In this document: positions 7,969-16,456 of the stretch, one piece after another
Layout of the letters: every line of letters begins with the position of its first letter
Position numbering within the stretch: the stretch's first letter is position 1
NCBI RefSeq assembly: GCF_007679495.1
Contig: NZ_VEGP01000006.1
Coordinates: 79,340-143,339 of the forward strand
DNA length: 64,000 bases
From: Paenibacillus sp. 32O-W
Lineage (GTDB): Bacteria > Bacillota > Bacilli > Paenibacillales > NBRC-103111
Reading direction: 5' to 3'
The notes under the pieces: generated by a model
What the model was told of the DNA's origin: nothing
The model's input: only the letters and a program-made list of their open reading frames with translations
The model's database searches: none
Made by a program: the position numbers and the translations under genes

Positions 7969-8589
7969 CTATTCTTTCTCCTTCCGGGCCTCTGTCCATT
8001 GCTGGAACCACGTTCTTGTCATCATAGCAATGTATCCCAACGCTGCCGTTATGATTCTCGCGCTGAAGGCAAACAGCCACCAATGATCCTTCATATGCCC
8101 GAAGCCGAGTCTATAACCGGCCAATGAAGCATGGGAATACATTTGCAGCAAACTGCCGGAAAGAATGCATAGGGTGATGCAGGCCAATTGGGCAATCGGA
8201 TTTCGATACAGGCTGATGACAAGCAAACCGATGAGCAAGCCCAACCAAAGCTGGGAGCTTCCGGGCAGCCCGGCCAAAGATAGCGATATTCCGTTCGCAA
8301 GGAAATAAAACAGGCCGAGTGTAAGTCCGCAGGCCATCAAGTAGAAGACGGATATCTCTTCGGGAAGGGCCGACAGCAAGAAGAAGAACAAGATAACAAG
8401 TCCGGCGTAGGGTCCGCTTATTGTCCATTGCCCGAGAGAAAACTTCACTTCGGAAAGGGCAAACCAGCCGATGAAAAACAAAGTGATCGCTCTGGCGGAA
8501 ACGCCTCTAAGCAGTGCATCCTTCCAACCGCTCACCAACAAGATAACGGTTATACAAATTAATATGTAGGACAAGTATCCCGGATTCAT
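7969..8589 (-). CDS. yphA: YphA-like polytopic membrane protein
   Basis: 206 residues and almost wholly hydrophobic: six or seven membrane segments, with a short charged tail (RTWFQQWTEARKEKE). No enzyme motif is visible. The gene order der - yphB-type - yphA - rpsA-like is the B. subtilis order, and the gene touches the YIEGIA gene, which suggests a shared role in the spore envelope. AGGTGAG lies just upstream of ATG 8589. Name based on synteny and topology. Confidence 0.7.
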   Translation of the reverse strand: MNPGYLSYILICITVILLVSGWKDALLRGVSARAITLFFIGWFALSEVKFSLGQWTISGPYAGLVILFFFLLSALPEEISVFYLMACGLTLGLFYFLANGISLSLAGLPGSSQLWLGLLIGLLVISLYRNPIAQLACITLCILSGSLLQMYSHASLAGYRLGFGHMKDHWWLFAFSARIITAALGYIAMMTRTWFQQWTEARKEKE

Positions 8590-8679
8590 TTCGGCTCACC
8601 TGCGCTATATTTTTCCCTGACACTTGCAATTTTAGTATGGATCAATAGGCCGTTTCCCATCCTGCCCTTGTCCGAAATA

Positions 8680-8734
8680 GAAAAAAGCATCCTGGTACTG
8701 ATCCAACTTTATGTCGGATCAGTACCAGGATGCT
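8680..8734 (-). terminator. Strong terminator after the rpsA-like gene (distal of two)
   Basis: A perfect 19-base stem: AGCATCCTGGTACTGATCC (8686-8704) pairs with 8716-8734 around an 11-nt loop. On the minus strand it is followed by UUUUUUC. It separates rpsA from yphA. Confidence 0.92.
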
Positions 8735-8747
8735 GAATGGCGAACTG

Positions 8748-8780
8748 CAAAGAAACAGACGGATCCGCAGACCCGTCTGT
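8748..8780 (-). terminator. Proximal hairpin after the rpsA-like gene
   Basis: ACAGACGG (8755-8762) and CCGTCTGT (8773-8780) form an eight-base stem 11 nt beyond the rpsA stop. On the minus strand UUUCUUUGC follows, a weak U tract. It lies just before the stronger hairpin at 8680-8734, so the two form a tandem stop. Confidence 0.6.
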
Positions 8781-8791
8781 CGATGGTAGTA

Positions 8792-10039
8792 TTACTTAAA
8801 CTTGCTCAGCTTGTCGCCGAAACGCTCGCCGAGCGTCAGGCTCAGGCTTTGGTTAGGTTGAGCCACATAATCATTGGCAGAATCTTTCTCCTTGCGGGGC
8901 TTCTCCGATTTCGGCGGAGCGGCAGGAGCTTCTTCCGTTTCTTTAATGCTCAGGCTGACACGCTTTTCCGCAGGATTGAGGTCCAGAATTTTAACATTGA
9001 TTTCCTGTCCTTCTTCCAGTACCTCATGCGGGGTTCCGATATGACGGTGAGCGATTTGAGAAATGTGGACAAGCCCCTCAACTCCCGGAGCAATCTCAAC
9101 AAACGCTCCGAAGCTTACAAGACGCTTAACCGTACCGGGTACGATGGCCCCTGGTTGAATGTGATCGCCGAGCTGCTCCCAAGGTCCGGGTTGAACAGCC
9201 TTCATGCTCAGGCTGATCCGCTCGTTCTCCGGATCTACCTTAAGCACCTGCACCTTCACAATATCGCCTTCCTTAACAAGCTCGGATGCCTGCTCAACAT
9301 GATGCCAAGCCATTTCCGAAATATGGACCAGCCCATCGATTCCGCCGATGTCTACGAATACGCCGAAAGGAGTCAGACGCTGAACGGCTCCTTCAATTTC
9401 CTGCCCTACTTCGATGCTGTTCAAAATTCTTTGCTTGTTGGCTTCGAATTCTTCATCCAGAACATCCTTCTGGGACAGGATGACTTTGTTCTTCTCGCGA
9501 TCGAGCTCTTTCACTTTCAGGCGCAGGGTGCGTCCTTTATAGTCACTGAAATCTTCGACATAATGGCGCTCCACCATCGAGGCGGGAACAAAGCCGCGAA
9601 GTCCTACGTCTACGACAAGACCGCCTTTAACGACGTCGGCCACAGCGGCTTCGATCGTTTCCTGACTGTCCAGCTTAGCTTGCAATTCATCCCAAGCCTT
9701 CTCGCTGTCGACAGCACGCTTGGACAAGACGAGCTTCTCCTTCTCGTCATCAATCGTTACTACCTTCAATTCCACCTCTTGACCTACTTCTACGGCAGCA
9801 GCCGCATTTTCCAGCGGAATGGAAGACAGCTCGCGCAATGGGATGATTCCGTCATATTTGTAGCCGATATCGACAAATGCTTGATCGTTATCTACTTTAA
9901 CGACTTTACCTTGTACGGTATCGCCTTTTTTCAGTGCGGTAATGTTGGCATATCCTGCTTCCGCCTCTGCGGTTTGCTCCGCGTTGGCCTCCGTGTTTTC
10001 TTCAGGTGTGTTCTCATGCATTTTTGTTTCCTCAGACAT
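8792..10039 (-). CDS. ypfD: S1-domain RNA-binding protein (YpfD, RpsA-like)
   Basis: 415 residues. After an acidic N-terminus, four S1 OB-fold repeats follow at about residues 35-105, 120-190, 205-275 and 290-360, each with the G-x-V...F-x-D-I-G pattern (GVFVDIGGIDGLVHISEMAW in the third). The charged tail is disordered. Gram-positive S1-like proteins of this size bind mRNA and are annotated as 30S ribosomal protein S1 homologues, although B. subtilis YpfD is not essential. ATG 10039 is chosen for GAGGAGGT 8 nt upstream. The gene is followed by two terminators. Confidence 0.92.
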   Translation of the reverse strand: MSEETKMHENTPEENTEANAEQTAEAEAGYANITALKKGDTVQGKVVKVDNDQAFVDIGYKYDGIIPLRELSSIPLENAAAAVEVGQEVELKVVTIDDEKEKLVLSKRAVDSEKAWDELQAKLDSQETIEAAVADVVKGGLVVDVGLRGFVPASMVERHYVEDFSDYKGRTLRLKVKELDREKNKVILSQKDVLDEEFEANKQRILNSIEVGQEIEGAVQRLTPFGVFVDIGGIDGLVHISEMAWHHVEQASELVKEGDIVKVQVLKVDPENERISLSMKAVQPGPWEQLGDHIQPGAIVPGTVKRLVSFGAFVEIAPGVEGLVHISQIAHRHIGTPHEVLEEGQEINVKILDLNPAEKRVSLSIKETEEAPAAPPKSEKPRKEKDSANDYVAQPNQSLSLTLGERFGDKLSKFK

Positions 10040-10144
10040 TGTCAATTACCTCCTCGTTTAGCAACCCATATATGTAAAGATGGGCATGATAGACAATTTT
10101 TTAAAAGCTGTATAATTCCAAGATACCATGTCCATGCGCAGCAA

Positions 10145-10735
10145 TCAATTTTTCGCCGAATTTTTATGATCGGCGATCATCGCGCGAATCGTTGTCATGA
10201 TCTTCTCGGTCGCTTTTTCCAAATCCTCCGAGCCGCCTTCAGCGAATTCGGTTAGATCAACTGGCGCCCCATAAAGCACGATCATTTTAGAAAAAGGAGC
10301 GTAGCTGCCGACGATGCCGACCGGAATGACGGTCGCCTGGGCTTTAATAGCCAGCATGGCGGCCCCTTTCTTCCCCATTCCCCCTGCATTCTTGCGGGTT
10401 CCTTCCGGAAAAATCCCGAGGACGTTGCCGTCTTTCAGCAGCTGAATGGACAGGCGGATCGATTCCTTGCTGACTCCTCCCCGTTTGACCGGGAAAGCCC
10501 CGAGCTTGTGAATGAGCCATCCGAATCCCGGAATGTTGAATAATTCCTGCTTCGCCATATAGTGGACCTTGCGGTTAACAGGTATGCCGACAACCGGAGG
10601 GTCGAAATTGCTGATATGATTGGCACACAGAATCACAGGACCGCTTTCCGGAATATTTTCCAGTCCCTTGGCTTCCAATCGGTACAGGACGGCAAAAATC
10701 CCCCTTAATAAGGCTCTGCATACACGATACAGCAT
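10145..10735 (-). CDS. plsC: 1-acyl-sn-glycerol-3-phosphate acyltransferase
   Basis: 196 residues. PlsC acylates lysophosphatidic acid to phosphatidic acid at the membrane. The acyltransferase motifs are clear: NHISNFDPP (the H-x4-D catalytic pair), VKRGG, and FPEGTRK (glycerol-phosphate binding), then VIPVGIVG. A hydrophobic N-terminus (about residues 7-18) would attach it to the membrane. The start ATG shares one base with the cmk stop (TAATG), so it is translationally coupled to cmk. Together with gpsA and plsY nearby, the first three steps of phospholipid synthesis are all in this region. Confidence 0.95.
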   Translation of the reverse strand: MLYRVCRALLRGIFAVLYRLEAKGLENIPESGPVILCANHISNFDPPVVGIPVNRKVHYMAKQELFNIPGFGWLIHKLGAFPVKRGGVSKESIRLSIQLLKDGNVLGIFPEGTRKNAGGMGKKGAAMLAIKAQATVIPVGIVGSYAPFSKMIVLYGAPVDLTEFAEGGSEDLEKATEKIMTTIRAMIADHKNSAKN

Positions 10736-11412
10736 TAATTACCTTCCCCCGTCACTTTAGATCGGCATAGCTTGAGCACCGCTTCAACCACCTCGTTCAA
10801 ATCCATGTCCGAAGTGTCTAGAAGCACCGCATCTTCAGCTTGAACAAGCGGAGAATGTACCCGATTACGATCCATCTCGTCTCTTTGGCAAATTTGCTTC
10901 TCCAGCTCGTCCAGGTCGATTCCCGGCTGATTCATTTCCTTGAAGCGGCGTTCAGCACGAATTCTCGGACTTGCAGTTAAGAAAATCTTCACCTCGGCGT
11001 CGGGAAGCACTGAGGAACCTATATCTCTTCCATCCATGACGACCCCTTTGGCCGCGGCTATTTTCTTCTGCTTCTCCACAAGCAGCTGCCGCACTTCAGG
11101 AATTTGTGCAATGATGGATACGGCCCGGTTCACCTCTTGCGACCGGATAAGCTCTGTCACATTCTCTCCGTCCACATAAACCTGTTGTCCGGACTCGTGA
11201 GCGAACAATTCCAGTTTCATATTACGTGCGGTTTCGATAACCGCTTCTGTATCTTCAGGACGAATTCCAAGTTGAAGCGCTTTCCAGGTGATTGCCCGGT
11301 ACATAGCTCCCGTATCGACGTAAATATAATCCATAGCTTTAGCCACGTGCCGAGCTACCGTGCTTTTGCCCGCTCCTGCAGGGCCGTCTAGAGCAACATT
11401 AATTTTCTCCAA
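10735..11412 (-). CDS. cmk: Cytidylate kinase
   Basis: 225 residues. Cmk phosphorylates CMP and dCMP. The P-loop GPAGAGKST lies near residue 10; YVDTGAMYRA, VVMDGRDIGSSVLP and the lid RRFKEMNQPG follow, all as in bacterial Cmk. The start is TTG 11412 (LEKINVALDG), with GGGAGG 8 nt upstream; the open frame upstream to 11610 has no ribosome site and reads as non-coding. Length fits B. subtilis Cmk. Coupled to plsC downstream. Confidence 0.96.
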   Translation of the reverse strand: MEKINVALDGPAGAGKSTVARHVAKAMDYIYVDTGAMYRAITWKALQLGIRPEDTEAVIETARNMKLELFAHESGQQVYVDGENVTELIRSQEVNRAVSIIAQIPEVRQLLVEKQKKIAAAKGVVMDGRDIGSSVLPDAEVKIFLTASPRIRAERRFKEMNQPGIDLDELEKQICQRDEMDRNRVHSPLVQAEDAVLLDTSDMDLNEVVEAVLKLCRSKVTGEGN

Positions 11413-11653
11413 AAGTAGTGCCTCCCATAAAATCTGCCAACCGCTTAATACTTTCCTTCTATATTGCACAGGTCCAATAGCAGCCCCGGGCAATAAGAAA
11501 GATACCAGACCGTTGACTATAACCTGGCAGATAAAGCTGGAAAAATCTCTTCTCTGCCCGATAATATAACCTGATCCGGTCATCCAAAACAGGCGCAAGA
11601 AGCCTGCCAACGCTCAAGATTATACCATAATCAAAGTCATCATTGCAAAAACA

Positions 11654-12298
11654 TCACCTTTTACGGATATCGATCTGCTTTTTGAAGCAATATCGGATGA
11701 TGCTCTGTCGATCCCGTTCGGCGATTTCCGCAAACTGTACTATAATGATTGGTTTTCCGTTCTCTGACTCTGCTCGCCGCACCATATGGCCTGCAAACCG
11801 GACTTCTTCCATTGACTGAGGCAGCTTAAGCCGACCCTCCACTAATCCTCCTTGGGAATAGGACAGTTCACCCGGACAACGGAAGGAAACTCCTCCACCG
11901 CTTATATCTTCCGTGATGGCACGAACCGCAGGCCGCCCTTGTACCTCCATAATCAACTCCAGCTGAGCGGGGACGCGAAGGAAGCTGCGCCGCTGAATTT
12001 TGCTCACTGTACCCGGTTCGGGTTTCTTCAATCTAATTAAGTCTATGTTATCTTTGCGGTAACCGAGGACGCGGGATGGAAAATAATATTTCATTCCTCC
12101 TTCGGCAATAAATACGATTTCCAATTCATCTCCTATATGTAGACGCTTTAAACGGCCGGTTGTTTCGTGAATAGGAATTTGGATATCCAGAGCATCGTCC
12201 GAAACATCGGCTATACGCGATTTATATTCTTGTCCGGTTCCATCCTCGCCACAGGACAGAATGTATAACGAAATAACTTGATTGATATCTGGAAGCAA
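11654..12298 (-). CDS. motI: c-di-GMP receptor, YpfA/MotI (YcgR family)
   Basis: 214 residues: an N-terminal YcgR-like domain and a C-terminal PilZ domain. The PilZ c-di-GMP signature is intact, RRSFLRVPA (R-x3-R type) followed about 30 residues later by DISGGGVSF (D-x-S-x-x-G). In B. subtilis MotI binds c-di-GMP and brakes the flagellar stator MotA. TTG at 12298 is favoured because AGGAGG is 8 nt upstream; GTG at 12307 is too close to it. The same neighbours, cmk and ypeB, occur in B. subtilis. Confidence 0.88.
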   Translation of the reverse strand: MLPDINQVISLYILSCGEDGTGQEYKSRIADVSDDALDIQIPIHETTGRLKRLHIGDELEIVFIAEGGMKYYFPSRVLGYRKDNIDLIRLKKPEPGTVSKIQRRSFLRVPAQLELIMEVQGRPAVRAITEDISGGGVSFRCPGELSYSQGGLVEGRLKLPQSMEEVRFAGHMVRRAESENGKPIIIVQFAEIAERDRQSIIRYCFKKQIDIRKR

Positions 12299-12375
12299 GT
12301 CCTCCACCTCCTAATAGGTATTAATACCTAGTTCTATTATACCATTTTGTTCTTGACAAAAAAGCCCTTTACAAG

Positions 12376-12413
12376 CAAAAAAAAGAAGAAGCCCTGGAAC
12401 TCAAGGACTCCTT
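12376..12413 (-). terminator. Terminator after ypeB
   Basis: GAAGAAGCCC (12384-12393) and GGACTCCTTC (12404-12413) form a ten-base stem with G-U pairs on the minus-strand RNA, followed by eight U residues. Confidence 0.8.
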
Positions 12414-12434
12414 CCCAATATTTACCGCCGGTTT

Positions 12435-13790
12435 TTATTGAGCTGCTACAACATCTTGCTGGCGCAGGGGCTCCACTTTTTCCTCAACACCGCTGTTTGC
12501 ATTTATAAATATTTTATAGTTTGAGCCGTTAACTTTTCCAGTAAATTCATAGCTGAGCGTTTCCTGATCCATATCGTTGCGAATGAGACATAAACGGGTT
12601 CCCGTCACCTCAAATTGCGTATTTAACGATTTGCGTGCTTCTTCCTCGGTTAAGGATGGCTTCCCGATCTCCCTGTCCTTGTGCTCGAGAACATAATCGG
12701 CGGCATGCAGTCCAAGTACTTCCCCGTTGTCCAGGGCCACTTCAACAACCATCTTCTCGGGATACACCACTACGTCGTTAATCCGGTTGGCAAAGGTAAG
12801 ACTCGCTACATTGGCATATTCGTCTACAGACACCGGAGCCATCGTAGAAAAGCCGTGATGATCCAGAAACTCCAATGCCGAATCGCGGGCCGCCCGAAGG
12901 TCTATCGTCTTCTCCGTAACTTCTCTCGGTGCCATATACCAGATCAACTGGCCGCCCTTCTTCGTGTAATCCAGATGAACTTCCCGGTCGGTACCCGGCT
13001 TCACGCCGGACACGGAGAAGGTGTTCGCCTCGGTGCCGGCTCCATTCTCATTAACCTGCAGGCTTCCGTCATCCTGAACTCCAAGAAATTGTACGGCCCG
13101 TTGCTTCACCTCTTCCGCTGTCACTTCGTCTCCCGATAAAGCGGAGAACGACTTGTCCTGGTTAACGGTAGCCATCGTCGGTCCCCAATCCACTTCCGGA
13201 TATTGGCTTACCTTCTGGTCCACCAATTGAAAACCGTCCACAATGACGTTGTCCAGCTTCTGCCCTTGCGAAGCTACCGCCACCTCTACATCCATCCAGC
13301 GCAGATTGTTGGCGATAATCTGATCCTGGACGCCTCGCAGCTCGTCTCTGATCTCTTTGGCCCTTTCATATAGGGTAAACAAAGCCTTCGATTCTTCCTC
13401 ATTCAGAGGCTGCTTGGATAGATCTCTTACAGCAGTACGGTACGAAAATTTGGAGATATTGTCCAGAAAAAGAGCCGTTTTATTGAAGGGCAGCAGTGTT
13501 AAAGGAAGCTGGCTGATTTCATTCTGCGCCTGACTGGTAATTCTCCAGACATTGACAAGCCCTTTCCGGTACATATCGTGGGATCCGGAATTCACTGCGA
13601 GCGTATTGCCAAGCTCGGTATGCAGTTTATCCATGTGAGCGGTCAGGTCATGGAACGCTCTCTGGTATTGATTCTCCGCCTTGATTAATACCGTATTCTT
13701 CTCCCGGTTCTCCTGGTAGCCCCACACCCCCGTTCCGATTAGAGCAATGAGTAGTATCGGGAACATTACAGCGCTCAATCGCTTATACAT
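12435..13790 (-). CDS. ypeB: Spore germination protein YpeB
   Basis: 451 residues. YpeB has a single N-terminal membrane anchor (about residues 7-24) and an external part ending in PepSY-like repeats (about 215-440). In B. subtilis it is made in the forespore and stabilises the cortex-lytic enzyme SleB. Recognisable stretches include GYQENREKNTV and NNLRWMDVE. B. subtilis has sleB immediately upstream in the same operon; here the upstream gene is a small zinc-ribbon protein and no sleB is in the window. AAGGAGAG precedes ATG 13790. Confidence 0.93.
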   Translation of the reverse strand: MYKRLSAVMFPILLIALIGTGVWGYQENREKNTVLIKAENQYQRAFHDLTAHMDKLHTELGNTLAVNSGSHDMYRKGLVNVWRITSQAQNEISQLPLTLLPFNKTALFLDNISKFSYRTAVRDLSKQPLNEEESKALFTLYERAKEIRDELRGVQDQIIANNLRWMDVEVAVASQGQKLDNVIVDGFQLVDQKVSQYPEVDWGPTMATVNQDKSFSALSGDEVTAEEVKQRAVQFLGVQDDGSLQVNENGAGTEANTFSVSGVKPGTDREVHLDYTKKGGQLIWYMAPREVTEKTIDLRAARDSALEFLDHHGFSTMAPVSVDEYANVASLTFANRINDVVVYPEKMVVEVALDNGEVLGLHAADYVLEHKDREIGKPSLTEEEARKSLNTQFEVTGTRLCLIRNDMDQETLSYEFTGKVNGSNYKIFINANSGVEEKVEPLRQQDVVAAQ

Positions 13791-13907
13791 ACTTATATTC
13801 TCTCCTTTTAAATCAGCATTAGATGCACATAGCTTTCGTTAAAAGGAAAGGCTTTATTCATGCCCGGAGGGATAGATTAATCGCCCTACCCACAGGCTAT
13901 GGAAGGT

Positions 13908-13940
13908 CAAAACAACAAAACAGAGGCTTCACAGCCTCTG
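13908..13940 (-). terminator. Terminator after the zinc-ribbon gene
   Basis: A perfect CAGAGGC-TTCACA-GCCTCTG hairpin (13921-13940) starts three bases after the stop of the small gene and is followed on the minus strand by UUUUGUUGUUUUG. Its position supports the reality of the gene at 13944-14102. Confidence 0.8.
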
Positions 13941-13943
13941 TTC

Positions 13944-14102
13944 TCAGTCGTAATCCAGTATGTCGATATCAAAATCTCTTTCATTATCGCACAAACAACG
14001 TTTGAACCCGGTTTCGATCCGTCCCTTCTCCCGGTTTCCCTTCAGCACGAACCGCTCACCGCACGCTTTGCAGCGGATGCTTACTTTGACACGTGGATGC
14101 AA
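13944..14102 (-). CDS. Small zinc-ribbon protein (52 residues)
   Basis: Reading from TTG 14102 gives LHPRVKVSIRCKACGERFVL, then a basic linker and TGFKRCLCDN, ending in an acidic tail DFDIDILDYD. Two knuckles, CKAC and CLC, with about 21 residues between them, look like a four-cysteine zinc ribbon. No longer frame exists because a TGA lies two codons upstream of the TTG. AAGG lies about 11 nt upstream, and a clean terminator begins three bases after the stop. It stands between prsW and ypeB. Function unknown; a nucleic-acid or protein contact role is only a guess. Confidence 0.65.
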   Translation of the reverse strand: MHPRVKVSIRCKACGERFVLKGNREKGRIETGFKRCLCDNERDFDIDILDYD

Positions 14103-14155
14103 GCCTCATCCATCCTTCCCGAAAGGTATTCAACTAATTCTGATATCCGTCATTA

Positions 14156-14857
14156 TTAGCTGAATGTGGACATTTTAACCTCTTCCTGCGGATGAAGGTG
14201 CCGACGGGAGGATCTGTCATTCGCTTTGCGCACCTTGCGCAAGCTTCTTACCCACAAAAATACCATAAACACAGCGATCAAAAACATCCAGTTGGTTCTC
14301 AGCAGCAGGATGTAATCGAATAACCCGTGATACAATATAGGGATACATATGGCAAATAGTAGAAAGCGTTTCTCTCGCTGTTGGGAAAACTTCGCTCTGC
14401 CCAGATGATATCCCATGGATACTCCGAACAGAGCATGACCCGAAACGGGGAGCAAAGCCCGAAGGAGCAAATCCGAGAATGTGACAAAATTCAACAGCGC
14501 GTAAAAAACATTCTCCACCGTCGCAAAACCTGCCGATACGGCAACGGAATATACAATTCCATCGTAAGGCTCATCGAAAAACGCATGCTTGTATAGAACG
14601 AAGTAAAGCACGAACCATTTAAAAAACTCTTCAACTCCGGCAGAATATACGAAGGAATATAATACAGGACTCTCTCCCAATCCAAGGACAAGCGCCCGCT
14701 GCAGCACCATGGTCGGAAACACGAGCAGCGCCCCGAACAAAAACATTCTGGCCACCATGTGCACAGGCTCGGGATCATACCGGTCCTTAAGATAAAAGTA
14801 AACTAGGAGTGCCATTCCTGGCGCAATCGCAGCCGTCAGAAGCGACAGCCAGAGCAT
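14156..14857 (-). CDS. prsW: Intramembrane metalloprotease PrsW
   Basis: 233 residues with about eight membrane segments. The active-site motifs of this family are present: SAGVEEFFKW (E-E-x3-K), a second motif ATVENVFYALL, then GHALFG and YHGLFDY with the zinc-binding histidines. In B. subtilis PrsW makes the first cut in the anti-sigma factor RsiW. Its ATG follows the gudB stop codon with no gap, so it is coupled to gudB. The neighbours ypeB-prsW-gudB are as in B. subtilis. A basic C-terminal tail (RSSRRHLHPQEE) lies in the cytoplasm. Confidence 0.93.
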   Translation of the reverse strand: MLWLSLLTAAIAPGMALLVYFYLKDRYDPEPVHMVARMFLFGALLVFPTMVLQRALVLGLGESPVLYSFVYSAGVEEFFKWFVLYFVLYKHAFFDEPYDGIVYSVAVSAGFATVENVFYALLNFVTFSDLLLRALLPVSGHALFGVSMGYHLGRAKFSQQREKRFLLFAICIPILYHGLFDYILLLRTNWMFLIAVFMVFLWVRSLRKVRKANDRSSRRHLHPQEEVKMSTFS

Positions 14858-16108
14858 TTAGACCCAGCCCCGGAATTTCGCCGCTTCCGCCATTTTTCTT
14901 GCTCCTACCATATAAGCGGCCAATCTCATATCTACTCCGCGTGTCTGATGCAATTGATAAACGTTCTCGAAGCCTTGAATCATAACCTCATGAAGCTTCT
15001 TGTAAACCTCTTCCTCCGTCCAGTAATAGCCCTGATTGTTCTGGACCCACTCGAAATAAGATACGACTACGCCTCCGGCACTGGCCAGAACGTCAGGAAC
15101 AAGAAGTATTCCCCGTTCCGTCAATATTTTGGTCGCCTCGAGCGTTGTCGGTCCGTTGGCGGCCTCAACGACAATTCCCGCTTTGATCAGATGGGCGTTC
15201 TCATGAGTAATCTGATTCTCGATCGCGGCAGGAACAAGTATATCGCAAGGCTGTTCGAGAAGCTCTTTATTCGAAATCGTGTTGCTGAATAATTTGGTGA
15301 CTGTCCCGAAGGAATCTCTTCGATCGAGCAAATATTCTATATCCAGGCCCTTCTCGTCATAGAGCGCGCCATATACGTCTGAAATACCGAGCACTTTGGC
15401 TCCCGCTTCGTGCATCATCTTAGCCAGGTAGCTTCCCGCATTGCCGAATCCTTGGATAATGATCCGGGCATCCTTCACATCTATTCCCCGCTTCTTGAGC
15501 GCCTGATCGATCATGATGGTAACCCCTTTGGCCGTCGCCGTTTCCCTTCCCTGCGAGCCACCAAGCACAATCGGCTTTCCGGTAATGAATCCCGGAGCGT
15601 CAAATTCGCGAATCCGGCTGTATTCATCCAGCATCCAAGCCATGATCTGGGAGTTCGTCATCACATCGGGCGCCGGAATATCCTTGGTCGGTCCGACCAA
15701 TTGGCTGATGGCTCTGACATAGCCGCGGCTCAGCCTCTCCAATTCGCCGAACGACATCTCTCTCGGGTCACAGATGATACCACCCTTACCCCCGCCGTAC
15801 GGCAAGTTAACAATGCCGCACTTCAGACTCATCCAGATGGACAGAGCCTTCACTTCGTCCTCGGTCACGTCGGGATGAAAGCGAACTCCTCCTTTAGTGG
15901 GGCCTACGGCATCGTTATGCTGCGCCCGGTATCCGGTAAAGACTTTAATCTTGCCGTCATCCATCCGGACGGGAATGCGGACGGTAAGCATACGTAACGG
16001 TTCTTTGAGAAGCTCGAACATTTCCTCCGAATAACCCAGTTTGGTCAGTGCCTCTTTCACTACTACTTGAGTCGAATGCAACACATTTAAATTTTCTGTT
16101 CCTCCCAT
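14858..16108 (-). CDS. gudB: NAD-specific glutamate dehydrogenase (GudB/RocG type)
   Basis: 416 residues. It deaminates glutamate to 2-oxoglutarate. Present are the catalytic lysine region (GGVRFHPDV, MSLKCGIVNLPYGGGKGGI), IPAPDVMTN and the Rossmann loop IQGFGNAGSYLAK. ATG 16108 (MGGTENLNV) is chosen because GGAG lies 8 nt upstream; in-frame TTG 16126 and GTG 16117 are less likely. Synteny with ypeB-prsW favours the name gudB over rocG. No internal duplication of the kind that inactivates laboratory-strain gudB was noticed. Confidence 0.9.
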   Translation of the reverse strand: MGGTENLNVLHSTQVVVKEALTKLGYSEEMFELLKEPLRMLTVRIPVRMDDGKIKVFTGYRAQHNDAVGPTKGGVRFHPDVTEDEVKALSIWMSLKCGIVNLPYGGGKGGIICDPREMSFGELERLSRGYVRAISQLVGPTKDIPAPDVMTNSQIMAWMLDEYSRIREFDAPGFITGKPIVLGGSQGRETATAKGVTIMIDQALKKRGIDVKDARIIIQGFGNAGSYLAKMMHEAGAKVLGISDVYGALYDEKGLDIEYLLDRRDSFGTVTKLFSNTISNKELLEQPCDILVPAAIENQITHENAHLIKAGIVVEAANGPTTLEATKILTERGILLVPDVLASAGGVVVSYFEWVQNNQGYYWTEEEVYKKLHEVMIQGFENVYQLHQTRGVDMRLAAYMVGARKMAEAAKFRGWV

Positions 16109-16403
16109 GGATTCCACTCCGTTCAAAGAATGATCGTGCTAAGCCGCCCCGCGGCCAATCACCGTCGTCTCTATCCAGCAGTCGCTGTTACTAGCATACC
16201 ACCAAGCCTCAGGATGTTTCCACAAAATCAACCGGATTTCGACATTTTTTCAGGCTTGTCCACACAGGATGACGGGTCGTGTATAGGATTTGGAATGATG
16301 AACGCCCGCCGGTATCTGCCTGGTCCACGAGGATAATAAAGTTCTATATGGATCGAAGCCAAGTCTGGTTATACAGCGCTAAGCCCCGGGATTCCTGACG
16401 CAG

Positions 16404-16442
16404 CAAAAAGCATCCGTCAAAAACAGAAGTTTTTGAAGATGC
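16404..16442 (-). terminator. Terminator after the mecA paralogue
   Basis: GCATC and CAAAAAC (16410-16424) pair with GTTTTTG and GATGC (16429-16442) across a small internal loop, followed on the minus strand by UUUUUGC. The rest of the gap 16109-16403 shows no gene; it must hold the gudB promoter, which I could not place. Confidence 0.75.
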
Positions 16443-16456
16443 CTGAAATATTTATG

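Noticed and set aside
8711..10255. Long plus-strand open frame opposite the rpsA-like gene (514 codons)
   Set aside because: Antisense to a protein with four clear S1 domains; no ribosome site and no recognisable protein character.
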